Shown: one piece after another, positions 17,180 to 24,917 of the stretch
How positions within the stretch are numbered: the first letter of the stretch is position 1
Layout: each line of letters begins with the position of its first letter
NCBI RefSeq assembly: GCF_004804315.1
Contig: NZ_SRXX01000021.1
Coordinates: 1-54,550, forward strand
Direction: 5' to 3'
From: Flagellimonas onchidii
GTDB lineage: Bacteria; Bacteroidota; Bacteroidia; Flavobacteriales; Flavobacteriaceae
Length of the DNA stretch: 54,550 nt
The notes under the pieces: generated by a model
Databases searched by the model: none
Seen by the model: only the letters and a program-made list of their open reading frames with translations
Told to the model about the DNA's origin: nothing
Program-made: the position numbers and the translations under genes

Positions 17180-18440
17180 GGTAGTGGTGACAGGCATGGG
17201 TGTATGTGCTCCGAATGGTGTTGGGCTGAATGAATTTACCAAAAGCCTAAAAGAACAGGTAAGTGGCATTGAATTTGATTTTAAACTCAAAGAGTTAAAA
17301 TTTGGATGTCAAATATCTGGAAAACCGAACATTAATAAATTCAATTTAAATGATTACTTCACCAATGTTCAGTTAAAAGGGCTTAGTGCAAATGGTTTAA
17401 TTTATGGAGTAATTGCAGGCAAAGATGCTTGGAAAGATGCAGGATTGCCTATTCCAACAGACGATAATCCAGATTGGGAAAGTGGAATCATTTTCGGCAC
17501 TGGTATTTTGGGTGTTGATAAGTTCAGAGAATCTATCTACAAAGTAGATGAGGGCAACGTAAGGCGCTTGGGAAGCACATCCGTTGTGCAAACCATGGCC
17601 AGTGGCATAAGTGCGTATTTAGGTGGAATGTTGGGGTGTGGAAATCAAGTAACCACAAATTCTTCTGCCTGCACTACCGGTACGGAAGCCATAATTATGG
17701 CTTATGAGCGGATCAAACAAAAAAAGGCAACTAGAATGTTGGCAGGAAGCTGTAGTGATAGTGGCCCTTATATCTGGGGAGGCTTTGATGCCATGCGTAT
17801 TCTTCCCCGAAATTATAATGAGAATCCAGAAGCTGCAAGCAGACCTATGAGTGCTTCAGCAACAGGGTTCGTTCCAGGGAGTGGAGCGGGAGCATTGGTT
17901 TTGGAATCTCTGGACAGCGCATTGCAAAGAGGTGCCAAAATCTACGGGGAAATTATTGGAGGTAATATAAATAGTGGAGGACAAAGAGCAAGTGGGACAA
18001 TGACGGCTCCAAATAACAAAGCTGTAATTAAATGTATCCGGGAAGCTATGACGGATGCAAGCATTGAATCCTCTCAAATTGACGCTATAAATGGACATCT
18101 AACGGCTACCGCCAAGGATCCAATCGAAATTGAAAATTGGAGTGCCGCATTGAATCTTTCAGGAAAAAACTTTCCATATATCAATTCATTTAAAGGATTG
18201 ATGGGACATTGTTTGGCTGCTGCAGGTAGTATCGAATGTGTGGGAACCTTACTCCAGTTCAGAGAAGATGAGGTTTTTGGCAATGCCAATTGTGAGGACA
18301 CACACCCTGAAATAACTCGCATTGTGGATGAATCCCGAATACCCGGAAAAACAATAAACTTCACTCCTAAAATAATGGCCAAGGCCAGTTTTGGTTTTGG
18401 AGATGTAAATGCTTGCGTTATTTTTAAAAGATATACTTAA
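17169..18440 (+). CDS. Beta-ketoacyl-ACP synthase (FabF-like) of the PKS operon
   Basis: 423 residues. The elongating-KS triad is complete: Cys168 (NSSACTTGT), His310 (INGHLTATAKD) and His347 (GLMGHCLAAAG). Compared with FabF (NAHGT), the first His motif is altered to NGHLT. It condenses malonyl-ACP with an acyl-ACP. It overlaps the dehydratase gene by 11 bp and is followed 14 bp later by the ACP gene. Together they form a small type II fatty-acid or polyketide module that probably supplies the type III PKS. Confidence 0.92.
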   Translation: MGDRVVVTGMGVCAPNGVGLNEFTKSLKEQVSGIEFDFKLKELKFGCQISGKPNINKFNLNDYFTNVQLKGLSANGLIYGVIAGKDAWKDAGLPIPTDDNPDWESGIIFGTGILGVDKFRESIYKVDEGNVRRLGSTSVVQTMASGISAYLGGMLGCGNQVTTNSSACTTGTEAIIMAYERIKQKKATRMLAGSCSDSGPYIWGGFDAMRILPRNYNENPEAASRPMSASATGFVPGSGAGALVLESLDSALQRGAKIYGEIIGGNINSGGQRASGTMTAPNNKAVIKCIREAMTDASIESSQIDAINGHLTATAKDPIEIENWSAALNLSGKNFPYINSFKGLMGHCLAAAGSIECVGTLLQFREDEVFGNANCEDTHPEITRIVDESRIPGKTINFTPKIMAKASFGFGDVNACVIFKRYT

Positions 18441-18454
18441 TTGCTAAATAAAAA

Positions 18455-18709
18455 TTGACCTTGGAAGAACGATACCAAAAATTAAAGGAGATTGTACAGA
18501 CCTATTTGCCGGATGATGTTTCCGCGGATTCCATAACCATACAAAGCAATTTCACGCAGGAGCTCAACATTAATTCGGCCAATTTGGTGGATATTGTTTT
18601 GGATGTGGAAGATGCCTTTGATATTATGTTGGAAAATGAAGATATGGATGGTATGGAAACCATGGAGGACGCGCTTAAAATTATAGATAGCAAGATTGCC
18701 AACCCGTAA
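18455..18709 (+). CDS. Acyl carrier protein dedicated to the PKS operon
   Basis: 84 residues, TTG start at 18455. Helix II carries the phosphopantetheine Ser at residue 41 in the setting INSANLVDIV instead of the classical DSL. Helix III (acidic, DVEDAFDIMLENEDMDGM) is typical. It would carry the growing acyl chain between the KS, dehydratase and enoyl reductase and possibly hand it to the type III PKS. The altered Ser context may favour a specific partner or phosphopantetheinyl transferase. Confidence 0.88.
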   Translation: MTLEERYQKLKEIVQTYLPDDVSADSITIQSNFTQELNINSANLVDIVLDVEDAFDIMLENEDMDGMETMEDALKIIDSKIANP

Positions 18710-18721
18710 ACCTGATACGCG

Positions 18722-19150
18722 ATGAAAGAGTTTTTAAACTATGCCAGACAGAAATTGAATGTGGATAAACGCTTGATTTTAATTTATTGCATCGTTTATT
18801 TTTTATGGGGGACAGGAATGGACTGGTTTGGCACTCAGGTAGAGATTGCCAAATTCACCTATTGGTGGCAGGTGATTACCTGTTACATCTTATATATGGT
18901 TCCCATCTCATTGCTGCTTCGAGGATTACCATTTCATGCGCAGTACGCTTATGGCCTAGTTGCTATGGGATTGTTGGAATTTGGGGGTTATGCACTTCAA
19001 ACTTCCTATGCGTTTCCAGATAACATTTTGGATCAATTTTTCAACATCAGAAATTTTAGCCTGGGAATGGCTTTGTTTTTTGCCCTCTATTTCCCTGTAG
19101 GTAATTGGGGAGTTGGGAAAATCTATGATCTTCTTTTCAAAAACAATTAA
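18722..19150 (+). CDS. Small four-helix membrane protein of the PKS operon
   Basis: 142 residues, four probable transmembrane helices (about 19-36, 48-65, 76-95, 115-132) and a charged N-terminal segment. No known family is recognised. It starts 12 bp after the ACP gene and is the last gene of the cluster. A role in product handling, membrane anchoring of the enzymes or transport is possible but unsupported. Its stop abuts the convergent yceI remnant. Confidence 0.75.
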   Translation: MKEFLNYARQKLNVDKRLILIYCIVYFLWGTGMDWFGTQVEIAKFTYWWQVITCYILYMVPISLLLRGLPFHAQYAYGLVAMGLLEFGGYALQTSYAFPDNILDQFFNIRNFSLGMALFFALYFPVGNWGVGKIYDLLFKNN

Positions 19151-19662
19151 CTATTTCAAGTCGAATACCATTTTAACTTGTACTAGGTTATCTTCCCTTT
19201 TCTTCTTGATTTTGATTCCATAATCAATGGAATATAAAGAAGTGGTTCCAATCAATTGATTCTGGTTTTTCGCAAAAACTATGACAATTTCTTTGGTGGT
19301 CTCTTTGATTGTCAAATCTCCCTTGACAATAAATTTCCCATTTTCTAGTTTGACCTCGTTGCTATTGAATAAGATTTTTGGAAAATCATCAACATCAAAG
19401 TACTTCCCATTTCTTAATGACCAATTGCGAAGTCCATTGTGGTATCCAGGGTTTTGGACCTTACGGAACCCTGAAAAATAGAATTCTCTGGATTGTCCCA
19501 ATCAATTTTGGAAGATGATTCAAATCCTGAAATTGTGCCGTGAACATCTTTGGATACAAAAACAAAAGAAACCTCACTCTGCACAATGGACATTTCCTGT
19601 GCAAATGACAATAAGGGACACAATGCAATTAGAAGGAAGAACACAACTGAAGGAAGTTTCAT
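19151..19662 (-). pseudogene. YceI-family secreted protein, single-base frameshift
   Basis: The 5' part, from ATG at 19662, has a signal peptide (MKLPSVVFFLLIALCPLLSFA) and runs to GSVRSKTLDT. The 3' part in another frame continues GLRNWSLRNGKYFDVDDFPKILF and ends DLTIKETTKEIVIVFAK. Together these match the YceI fold (lipocalin-like, isoprenoid- or lipid-binding). Inserting one base near 19436-19443 restores a single reading frame in which TLDT is followed by NGLRNWS. Function, if intact: periplasmic lipid or acid-stress protein. It could be a real mutation or a one-base error. It directly faces the PKS operon. Confidence 0.82.
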
Positions 19663-19701
19663 GTTTTGAGGTGTTTTGGACAATCATTTTGTCTTTGCCA
19701 C

Positions 19702-19740
19702 CGTAAAATACTTACTATTTCATTCTTGTGGTATTTTACG
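19702..19740. repeat. Perfect 10-bp inverted repeat upstream of yceI
   Basis: CGTAAAATAC (19702-19711) and GTATTTTACG (19731-19740) are exact inverted copies 19 bp apart, 40 bp before the yceI start. It could be an operator or a hairpin in the yceI leader. A shorter pair, TTACGA/TCGTAA, lies further upstream. Confidence 0.45.
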
Positions 19741-19926
19741 CTTGATAATAAGTTGTTCACGTTTTTCGAAAGTATCAATGTAAATTTTTGATTACGAAAT
19801 CATCGTAACATTCAATCTTCATATTAAGGTTTTATAAAATAGTCAAAAATGTAGTTGAATCTGTGTAGAGTTGTAAGATAATTAGTAACTTAATAGTGGT
19901 GTTTTGATAAACTTCAAACCGAAACT

Positions 19927-20256
19927 ATGGGCAGTTTAACACATAAAGAGGATTCTCAGATTCAAGAAGCTTGGATTCGCTTGCAACGCAGGAACACTAC
20001 GGTCAAATCTCTCTTTAAAAAACTGAATTCCTATACCTGTGAACCTCACGATTCATCTTGTTTTGAAAAGTTCTATAACTTAAAACAAAGTTTTAGACTC
20101 TTTACAACCCATCAAAACCATATCGAAACTTTGCTCAAAGAGAAAAATGCCAATCCCAAATTGTTGGATGCGGAAATGAAGAAACAATTTGCGAGATTCC
20201 TCCAATTGGAGACAGATATCGCATCCTATTTACTTTCTACGAATAAGCATTTTTAA
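19927..20256 (+). CDS. Hypothetical helical protein
   Basis: 109 residues with high helix propensity and no signal peptide, membrane segment or known motif. It has many Lys, Gln and Phe residues and a heptad-like stretch (FRLFTTHQNHIETLLKEKN), which suggests a small coiled-coil. Two Cys residues (CEPHDSSC) are close together. It lies alone between two intergenic gaps (264 bp upstream, 86 bp downstream). Function unknown. Confidence 0.6.
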   Translation: MGSLTHKEDSQIQEAWIRLQRRNTTVKSLFKKLNSYTCEPHDSSCFEKFYNLKQSFRLFTTHQNHIETLLKEKNANPKLLDAEMKKQFARFLQLETDIASYLLSTNKHF

Positions 20257-20342
20257 TTTTCCAAACGACTCGCTTACAAGCTTTCAAAACTTTTTTACTC
20301 TTTCAAACATCCGTAATATTGCAAGCGATACCTTAAAAGGCT

Positions 20343-21260
20343 ATGGGCAAATCTTCCAAAACCACCTTGACCATTCTCGCATTCTTTGCTATCTACGTGA
20401 TATGGGGATCTACCTATTTGCTAAATAAGATTGCTGTTTTGGAGCTTCCTCCATTCATGTTGGCTTCATTTCGGTTTACCACTGCAGGGATACTGATTTT
20501 TGTTCTGGCGAGGATGATGGGAAAAAAAATAACAATTACTCGAAAGCAGTTAATAAATACTGTAATAGCTGGTTTTCTGTTTTTAAGCTTTGGAAATGGA
20601 GTAGTGGTATGGGCCCTTAAGTTTGTGGATACTGGTTTTGCAGCTTTGGAAATATCCGCCCAGCCACTTATTATTTTATTGATGATGTGGGTATTGCAAG
20701 GAAAAAAGATTCAACCTATGTCAATAATCGGGGTGATTTTTGGTGTCATAGGTATTTATCTATTGGTCAGTCAAAAAGAAATCATCACAAAAGAGAACTC
20801 GATTTTGGGAATGATAATGATCTTTGCCTGTATGCTTAGTTGGGGCTATGGGAGTCTTTTCGTGGCCAAAGCAGATCTTCCTTCCAATTACTTTGTCAAC
20901 ACGGGTTACCAAATGTTTACCGCTGGAATTATTTTGGCTTTAATGAGTCTGGGATTTGGTGAGGAATGGGCATCTCCACTAAAGTGGAGTACAGAAGTAC
21001 AATTGTCAATGGCTTTACTCGTGGTTTTTGGAAGTATTCTGGCATTCACCTCTTTCAATTATTTATTAAAGTCGGTTTCTCCAGAAAAAGTTGCAACTTC
21101 TACCTACGTCAATCCTATTGTGGCCTTGATTTTGGGATGGTACTTTTTGGATGAAAAAATCACCTTGCAATCTATCATTGCTGCAGTGATATTGCTTACG
21201 GGGGTTTATTTTATAAACACCAAAAAGACTTTGGCCATTTTTGAACGGTTCAAGAAATGA
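20343..21260 (+). CDS. EamA-family (DMT) transporter, YedA-like
   Basis: 305 residues with about ten transmembrane helices in two EamA repeats. The first begins AFFAIYVIWGSTYLLNKIAV, the second FACMLSWGYGSLFVAKAD. Family motifs YLLKSVSPEKVA and TYVNPIVALILGW are present. These proteins export amino acids or other metabolites. Substrate cannot be told. The gene stands alone; its start overlaps no neighbour. Confidence 0.9.
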   Translation: MGKSSKTTLTILAFFAIYVIWGSTYLLNKIAVLELPPFMLASFRFTTAGILIFVLARMMGKKITITRKQLINTVIAGFLFLSFGNGVVVWALKFVDTGFAALEISAQPLIILLMMWVLQGKKIQPMSIIGVIFGVIGIYLLVSQKEIITKENSILGMIMIFACMLSWGYGSLFVAKADLPSNYFVNTGYQMFTAGIILALMSLGFGEEWASPLKWSTEVQLSMALLVVFGSILAFTSFNYLLKSVSPEKVATSTYVNPIVALILGWYFLDEKITLQSIIAAVILLTGVYFINTKKTLAIFERFKK

Positions 21261-21397
21261 GCTTGCCCTAATATTTGGAGTCTCTCTTGTATTCAGATTT
21301 TCTTTTTTTCAGTTAAGATTTAAAAGTTAAAGAAGGCTTCTAATTAGAAAACTGTTTGAAATTCATTTATCTTGTATACAGGTGAAATATAAAAAAG

Positions 21398-21964
21398 ATG
21401 TCCTTTTTAAAGAAAATCACTTTATTACCACTGGCACTGCTGTTGTTCGCTTGCGGGGCCAATCGTCAACCTTTGGCAACTCAGGATCAAATAGAAGACC
21501 TGAATGCTTTGGTTTCTGAAGGTTCGTATAGAATCAACGTTAATACCGCCAGACCTTTGGCAACTGGATCAATTAATAGAATTGCGAATTCAGGTTTGTT
21601 GCCTCGAGGAAGTAATGTTGGCCGAATTAATCTTGTGGATACTGCCAGCTACTTAAGGGTTTTTAACGATAGCGTCGCAGCTGACCTTCCTTATTATGGA
21701 GAAAGACAAATGGGAGCTCCTTATAACCAGGATAGAGCGGGAATCTTATTTAAGGGTGTGCCCCAAAAATTTGAGGTTATACCTAATGCCAAAACTTCTG
21801 GGTATATCGTAAACTTCATCATCAATAATGCAACCGAATCCTTTAATGTCACGGTTAGATTGCTTCCTGACTTGTCAAGCGCTATTAATGTGAACAGTTC
21901 TCATAGAACGGCTATTTGGTACAATGGACTGGTCTCAAAATATGACTCCGTTGAGTATCCATAA
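21398..21964 (+). CDS. DUF4251-family lipoprotein
   Basis: 188 residues. Signal peptide with lipobox LFAC (Cys at about 19). The body shows the DUF4251 pattern: INRIANSGLLPRGSNVGRINLVDTASYLRVFNDSV split over the first half, then VAADLPYYGERQMGAPYNQ and AGILFKG. DUF4251 is a Bacteroidota-specific beta-rich family of unknown function. It stands alone, with 137 bp before it and 187 bp before the next gene. Confidence 0.8.
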   Translation: MSFLKKITLLPLALLLFACGANRQPLATQDQIEDLNALVSEGSYRINVNTARPLATGSINRIANSGLLPRGSNVGRINLVDTASYLRVFNDSVAADLPYYGERQMGAPYNQDRAGILFKGVPQKFEVIPNAKTSGYIVNFIINNATESFNVTVRLLPDLSSAINVNSSHRTAIWYNGLVSKYDSVEYP

Positions 21965-22082
21965 TGGGCTGTTTCTCATGGCCAACTTCTTTTACTTTGC
22001 TAAATAGTTAAAATTGTACTAATAGTCCCAATGTTATTATTCAATTAACTTAAGTTTTTCAGTATTTTAGAAATCGATAAAC

Positions 22083-22104
22083 AATACTTCTGCTGTAAAG
22101 TATT
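22083..22104. repeat. 7-bp inverted repeat upstream of the sugar dehydrogenase gene
   Basis: AATACTT (22083-22089) and AAGTATT (22098-22104) are exact inverted copies with an 8-bp spacer, 48 bp before the ATG at 22152. It is consistent with an operator for a dimeric regulator, but the arms are short and AT-rich. Confidence 0.3.
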
Positions 22105-22151
22105 CAAAATATGTCGACAAAATGGCTAACCAAATAACCCAGCTATAGAAC

Positions 22152-23315
22152 ATGATTAAAAAAACATTGCTCTTTACTGCATTATCTTTCTTGGTATTCT
22201 CTTGCAAGGAGAAAAGGGAAGAATCAAAAGAACCGATAGAAAAACCCGTAATTGTAGAGCACCCGACCGATTTACCTCTTGATAGTTTAAATCTTCCTGA
22301 CGGATTCAAAATAAGCGTATTTGCCGAAGGAATTGACGGAGCCCGCTCTATGGCCATGGGGGATGATGGGACACTATTTGTAGGTACACGAAACGAAAAT
22401 ACCATTTACGCTCTTCAAGATTTAGATGGTGATTTTTGGGCCGAAAAAATAATGGTTTTAGATACAACTCTAGAGGCACCAAACGGGGTTGCATTTAAAG
22501 ATGGCGCATTATATGTTGCGGAAGTAAGTCGACTTTTAAAATATCCCAATATCGAAAATCAACTATCTGATATACCAGAACCTGAAGTGATTTATGATGA
22601 TTACCCAACTGAATTCCATCACGGATGGAAGTATATTGCCTTTGGGCCAGACGATAAACTATATGTCCCGGTCGGAGCACCTTGTAATATTTGTGAGCGC
22701 TCATCGGAAGATGAACGTTTTGCAACCATAACGCGAATGGACCAAGACGGAAGCAACAGAGAAATATACGCGAAAGGGGTGAGGAACACGGTAGGTTTTA
22801 CATGGCACCCGGAAACGGAGGAGTTATGGTTCACAGATAATGGTCGTGATATGATGGGAGATGATATCCCACCATGCGAACTGAACAGAGTTTCAGAAGC
22901 AGGTCAGCATTTCGGATATCCATATTGCCATGGAGGAACAATCAAAGACCCCGAATTCGGAGATCAATACCCATGCTCGGATTTTGTGCCACCTGCGCAG
23001 CAAATGGGAGCACATGTCGCTCCTTTAGCAGTAAAATTTTATAGCGGTAAAATGTTCCCAGAGAAATATAAAGATTATGCCTTTGTGGCTGAACATGGCT
23101 CATGGAACAGGTCTTCAAAAGTTGGGTATCGTATTTCTTTGGTAAAACTTGACGGCAACAAAACGGTTGGTTATGAAACCTTTATAGATGGGTGGCTTAA
23201 TGAGGAAAAACAAGAAGCTTTTGGACGGCCAGTGGATATGTTGTTTTTAGAAGACGGTTCCATGCTTATCTCTGATGATTTTGCAGACGCCATTTATCGT
23301 GTGACCTATAATTGA
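22152..23315 (+). CDS. PQQ-type sugar dehydrogenase (soluble aldose/sorbosone type) lipoprotein
   Basis: 387 residues. Lipoprotein signal with lipobox VFSC (Cys18). The rest is a six-bladed beta-propeller of the soluble PQQ-glucose/L-sorbosone dehydrogenase family. Visible landmarks are FVGTRNENTIYAL, LYVPVGAPCNICERS, the segment GVRNTVGFTWHPETEELWFTDNGRD and AFVAEHGSWNRS. It would oxidise a sugar or aldehyde at the membrane with PQQ and Ca2+. The Cys pair in APCNIC is noteworthy. The gene for a Tat-exported sugar isomerase-like protein follows 24 bp later and may share its transcript. No PQQ biosynthesis gene is seen. Confidence 0.85.
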   Translation: MIKKTLLFTALSFLVFSCKEKREESKEPIEKPVIVEHPTDLPLDSLNLPDGFKISVFAEGIDGARSMAMGDDGTLFVGTRNENTIYALQDLDGDFWAEKIMVLDTTLEAPNGVAFKDGALYVAEVSRLLKYPNIENQLSDIPEPEVIYDDYPTEFHHGWKYIAFGPDDKLYVPVGAPCNICERSSEDERFATITRMDQDGSNREIYAKGVRNTVGFTWHPETEELWFTDNGRDMMGDDIPPCELNRVSEAGQHFGYPYCHGGTIKDPEFGDQYPCSDFVPPAQQMGAHVAPLAVKFYSGKMFPEKYKDYAFVAEHGSWNRSSKVGYRISLVKLDGNKTVGYETFIDGWLNEEKQEAFGRPVDMLFLEDGSMLISDDFADAIYRVTYN

Positions 23316-23339
23316 ATCTCACATTCTATAAATAAACTC

Positions 23340-24239
23340 ATGCAAAGAAGAAATTTTATAAAACAAACCTCCTTAGTAATGGCCAGTTCAGCAATTCCAC
23401 TTTCCGTATCCGGAATTTCCCTTGAGACCAAACGGAAATATAAAATGGGACTTCAATTGTTCACAATTCGTGATGCAATGGAAAAGGATCCAATTGGAAG
23501 TTTGAAGACAGTACAAAATCTGGGATATCAAGACTTAGAGATTTATGGATATGATGGAGAAAAAGACACATATTATGGATACAAAACCTCAGATTTTAAA
23601 AAGATATTGGAAGACCATAATTTAACTACATCAAGCGGACATTATGGACTGATGAACTTCTTTGATAAACCAGAATCGGATTTAATACGATATGTGGATC
23701 AATGCATTGAAGGTGCCCATAAACTAAAACAAGATTTTATTACCTGGCCATGGCTGGATTCAATGTATAGAAATAAGGACGGCTTTAAAACGTTGGCTGA
23801 AAAATTGAATAGGATAGGGGAGCGTGTAATCCAGAGTGGATTGCGTTTTGCCTATCACAATCACGGATTCGAATTTGAAGACCTAGGTGGGGAGAATGGT
23901 TATGACATTATAATTAGTGGAACAGACCCTTTTTTGGTCAAATTGCAAATAGACCTTTATTGGGTAATGCATTCAGCACAAAAAAGTCCAATTGAGATAA
24001 TAGCAGAACAACCTGAGCGCTTTGTAATGTGGCATATTAAAGATATGGATAAAGTCACCCAGGATTATTCTGAGCTAGGCAATGGATCTATTGATTACGT
24101 TAAGATGCTTCCTGAATTGGATAAGTCGGGCTTGGAATTTTATTATTTGGAGCAAGGAGGAAATTTTGCCCACAATTCAATCCAGAGCATCACACATAGT
24201 GCAAACTATTTCAAAAGAAATCTCAAGAAGTTTTTATAG
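23340..24239 (+). CDS. Secreted sugar phosphate isomerase/epimerase-like TIM-barrel protein
   Basis: 299 residues. Twin-arginine signal MQRRNFIKQ with a hydrophobic stretch, so it should be exported folded. The mature part is an AP-endonuclease-2-like TIM barrel of the xylose isomerase-like group (MGLQLFTIRDAMEKDP, then AYHNHGFEFED with metal-ligand His and Glu, and MWHIKDMD). It is likely a metal-dependent isomerase or lyase for a sugar or inositol. The neighbouring PQQ-type dehydrogenase suggests a shared periplasmic sugar pathway, which is an inference. Confidence 0.83.
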   Translation: MQRRNFIKQTSLVMASSAIPLSVSGISLETKRKYKMGLQLFTIRDAMEKDPIGSLKTVQNLGYQDLEIYGYDGEKDTYYGYKTSDFKKILEDHNLTTSSGHYGLMNFFDKPESDLIRYVDQCIEGAHKLKQDFITWPWLDSMYRNKDGFKTLAEKLNRIGERVIQSGLRFAYHNHGFEFEDLGGENGYDIIISGTDPFLVKLQIDLYWVMHSAQKSPIEIIAEQPERFVMWHIKDMDKVTQDYSELGNGSIDYVKMLPELDKSGLEFYYLEQGGNFAHNSIQSITHSANYFKRNLKKFL

Positions 24240-24327
24240 AACTCTAAAGACAATTGCTTTAATGAGATGAAAGTCGACTTTATAATTTTATTTCAAAAAT
24301 TAAGAATTGAGACACTTCTTGTTCATC

Positions 24328-24415
24328 TCAATTGAGGAATACACCTTTTCAATTGAGGAATGAAATTTTCAGGAAGTTTTAGCGAGAAGTATTGATTACC
24401 TGTTACCTTCCTGAA
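24328..24415. repeat. Direct and inverted repeats in a 248-bp gap
   Basis: TCAATTGAGGAAT occurs twice, at 24328-24340 and 24349-24361, a 21-bp period; CTCAATTGAG inside the first copy is a perfect palindrome. Just beyond, TTCAGGAAG (24368-24376) and CTTCCTGAA (24407-24415) are exact inverted copies 30 bp apart. No gene or promoter is obvious in 24240-24487. It may hold operators or decayed mobile DNA. Confidence 0.5.
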
Positions 24416-24487
24416 CAATTGCATCAGCAATCAGTTATTTATTCTGATTTATAACCTAAAGCATATGGGATTCAAATTACCGCAATA

Positions 24488-24823
24488 CTAGGCTCCTTCA
24501 TTTCCCGAATTATCATCTGGCTCAACTTCCTTTTGCAATTGATTTTCTTCCTCAGAGTCTAAGGCCATTTCTAAACTAGGGTTTTTGTCGAGTTCTTTCT
24601 CGATGTTTTCTTCAAAGTTTGAAATAAAATTGGATAGGCTCTTACTGATTTTAACCAGATAAATGGTATTTGACATCTTCACCTCAACCGCTTCAATAAT
24701 TTCACCATTAGGCTTTTTTAGTGTTATAATGTCTTCATCCCCATAACCATAGGGATATGAATCTATGAGTGCTGCAGCAGCATCTCGATCTAACTTTTTG
24801 TAATCGATTAGGATTCGTTTCAT
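24488..24823 (-). CDS. Hypothetical acidic-tailed protein
   Basis: 111 residues. The N-terminal part (MKRILIDYKKLDRDAAAALIDSY) is compact and charged, a middle stretch carries ITLKKPNGEIIEAVEVKM, and the C-terminal 40 residues are Asp/Glu-rich and probably disordered. No signal peptide or membrane segment. Same strand as aroB, 94 bp downstream of it. Resembles conserved flavobacterial hypothetical proteins of unknown function. Confidence 0.65.
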   Translation of the reverse strand: MKRILIDYKKLDRDAAAALIDSYPYGYGDEDIITLKKPNGEIIEAVEVKMSNTIYLVKISKSLSNFISNFEENIEKELDKNPSLEMALDSEEENQLQKEVEPDDNSGNEGA

Positions 24824-24917
24824 GATAGATTAGGTTTTTGATTTCTTATCCTAAGCTATAAATTTTTGAACTCGATGGGTTCAAAGAGTTGTAAACGAAG
24901 TGTTTTAGTATATGTAC

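Noticed and set aside
19151..19662. Programmed frameshift in the yceI gene
   Set aside because: The junction has no slippery heptamer and no downstream structure seen; a simple mutation or error explains it.
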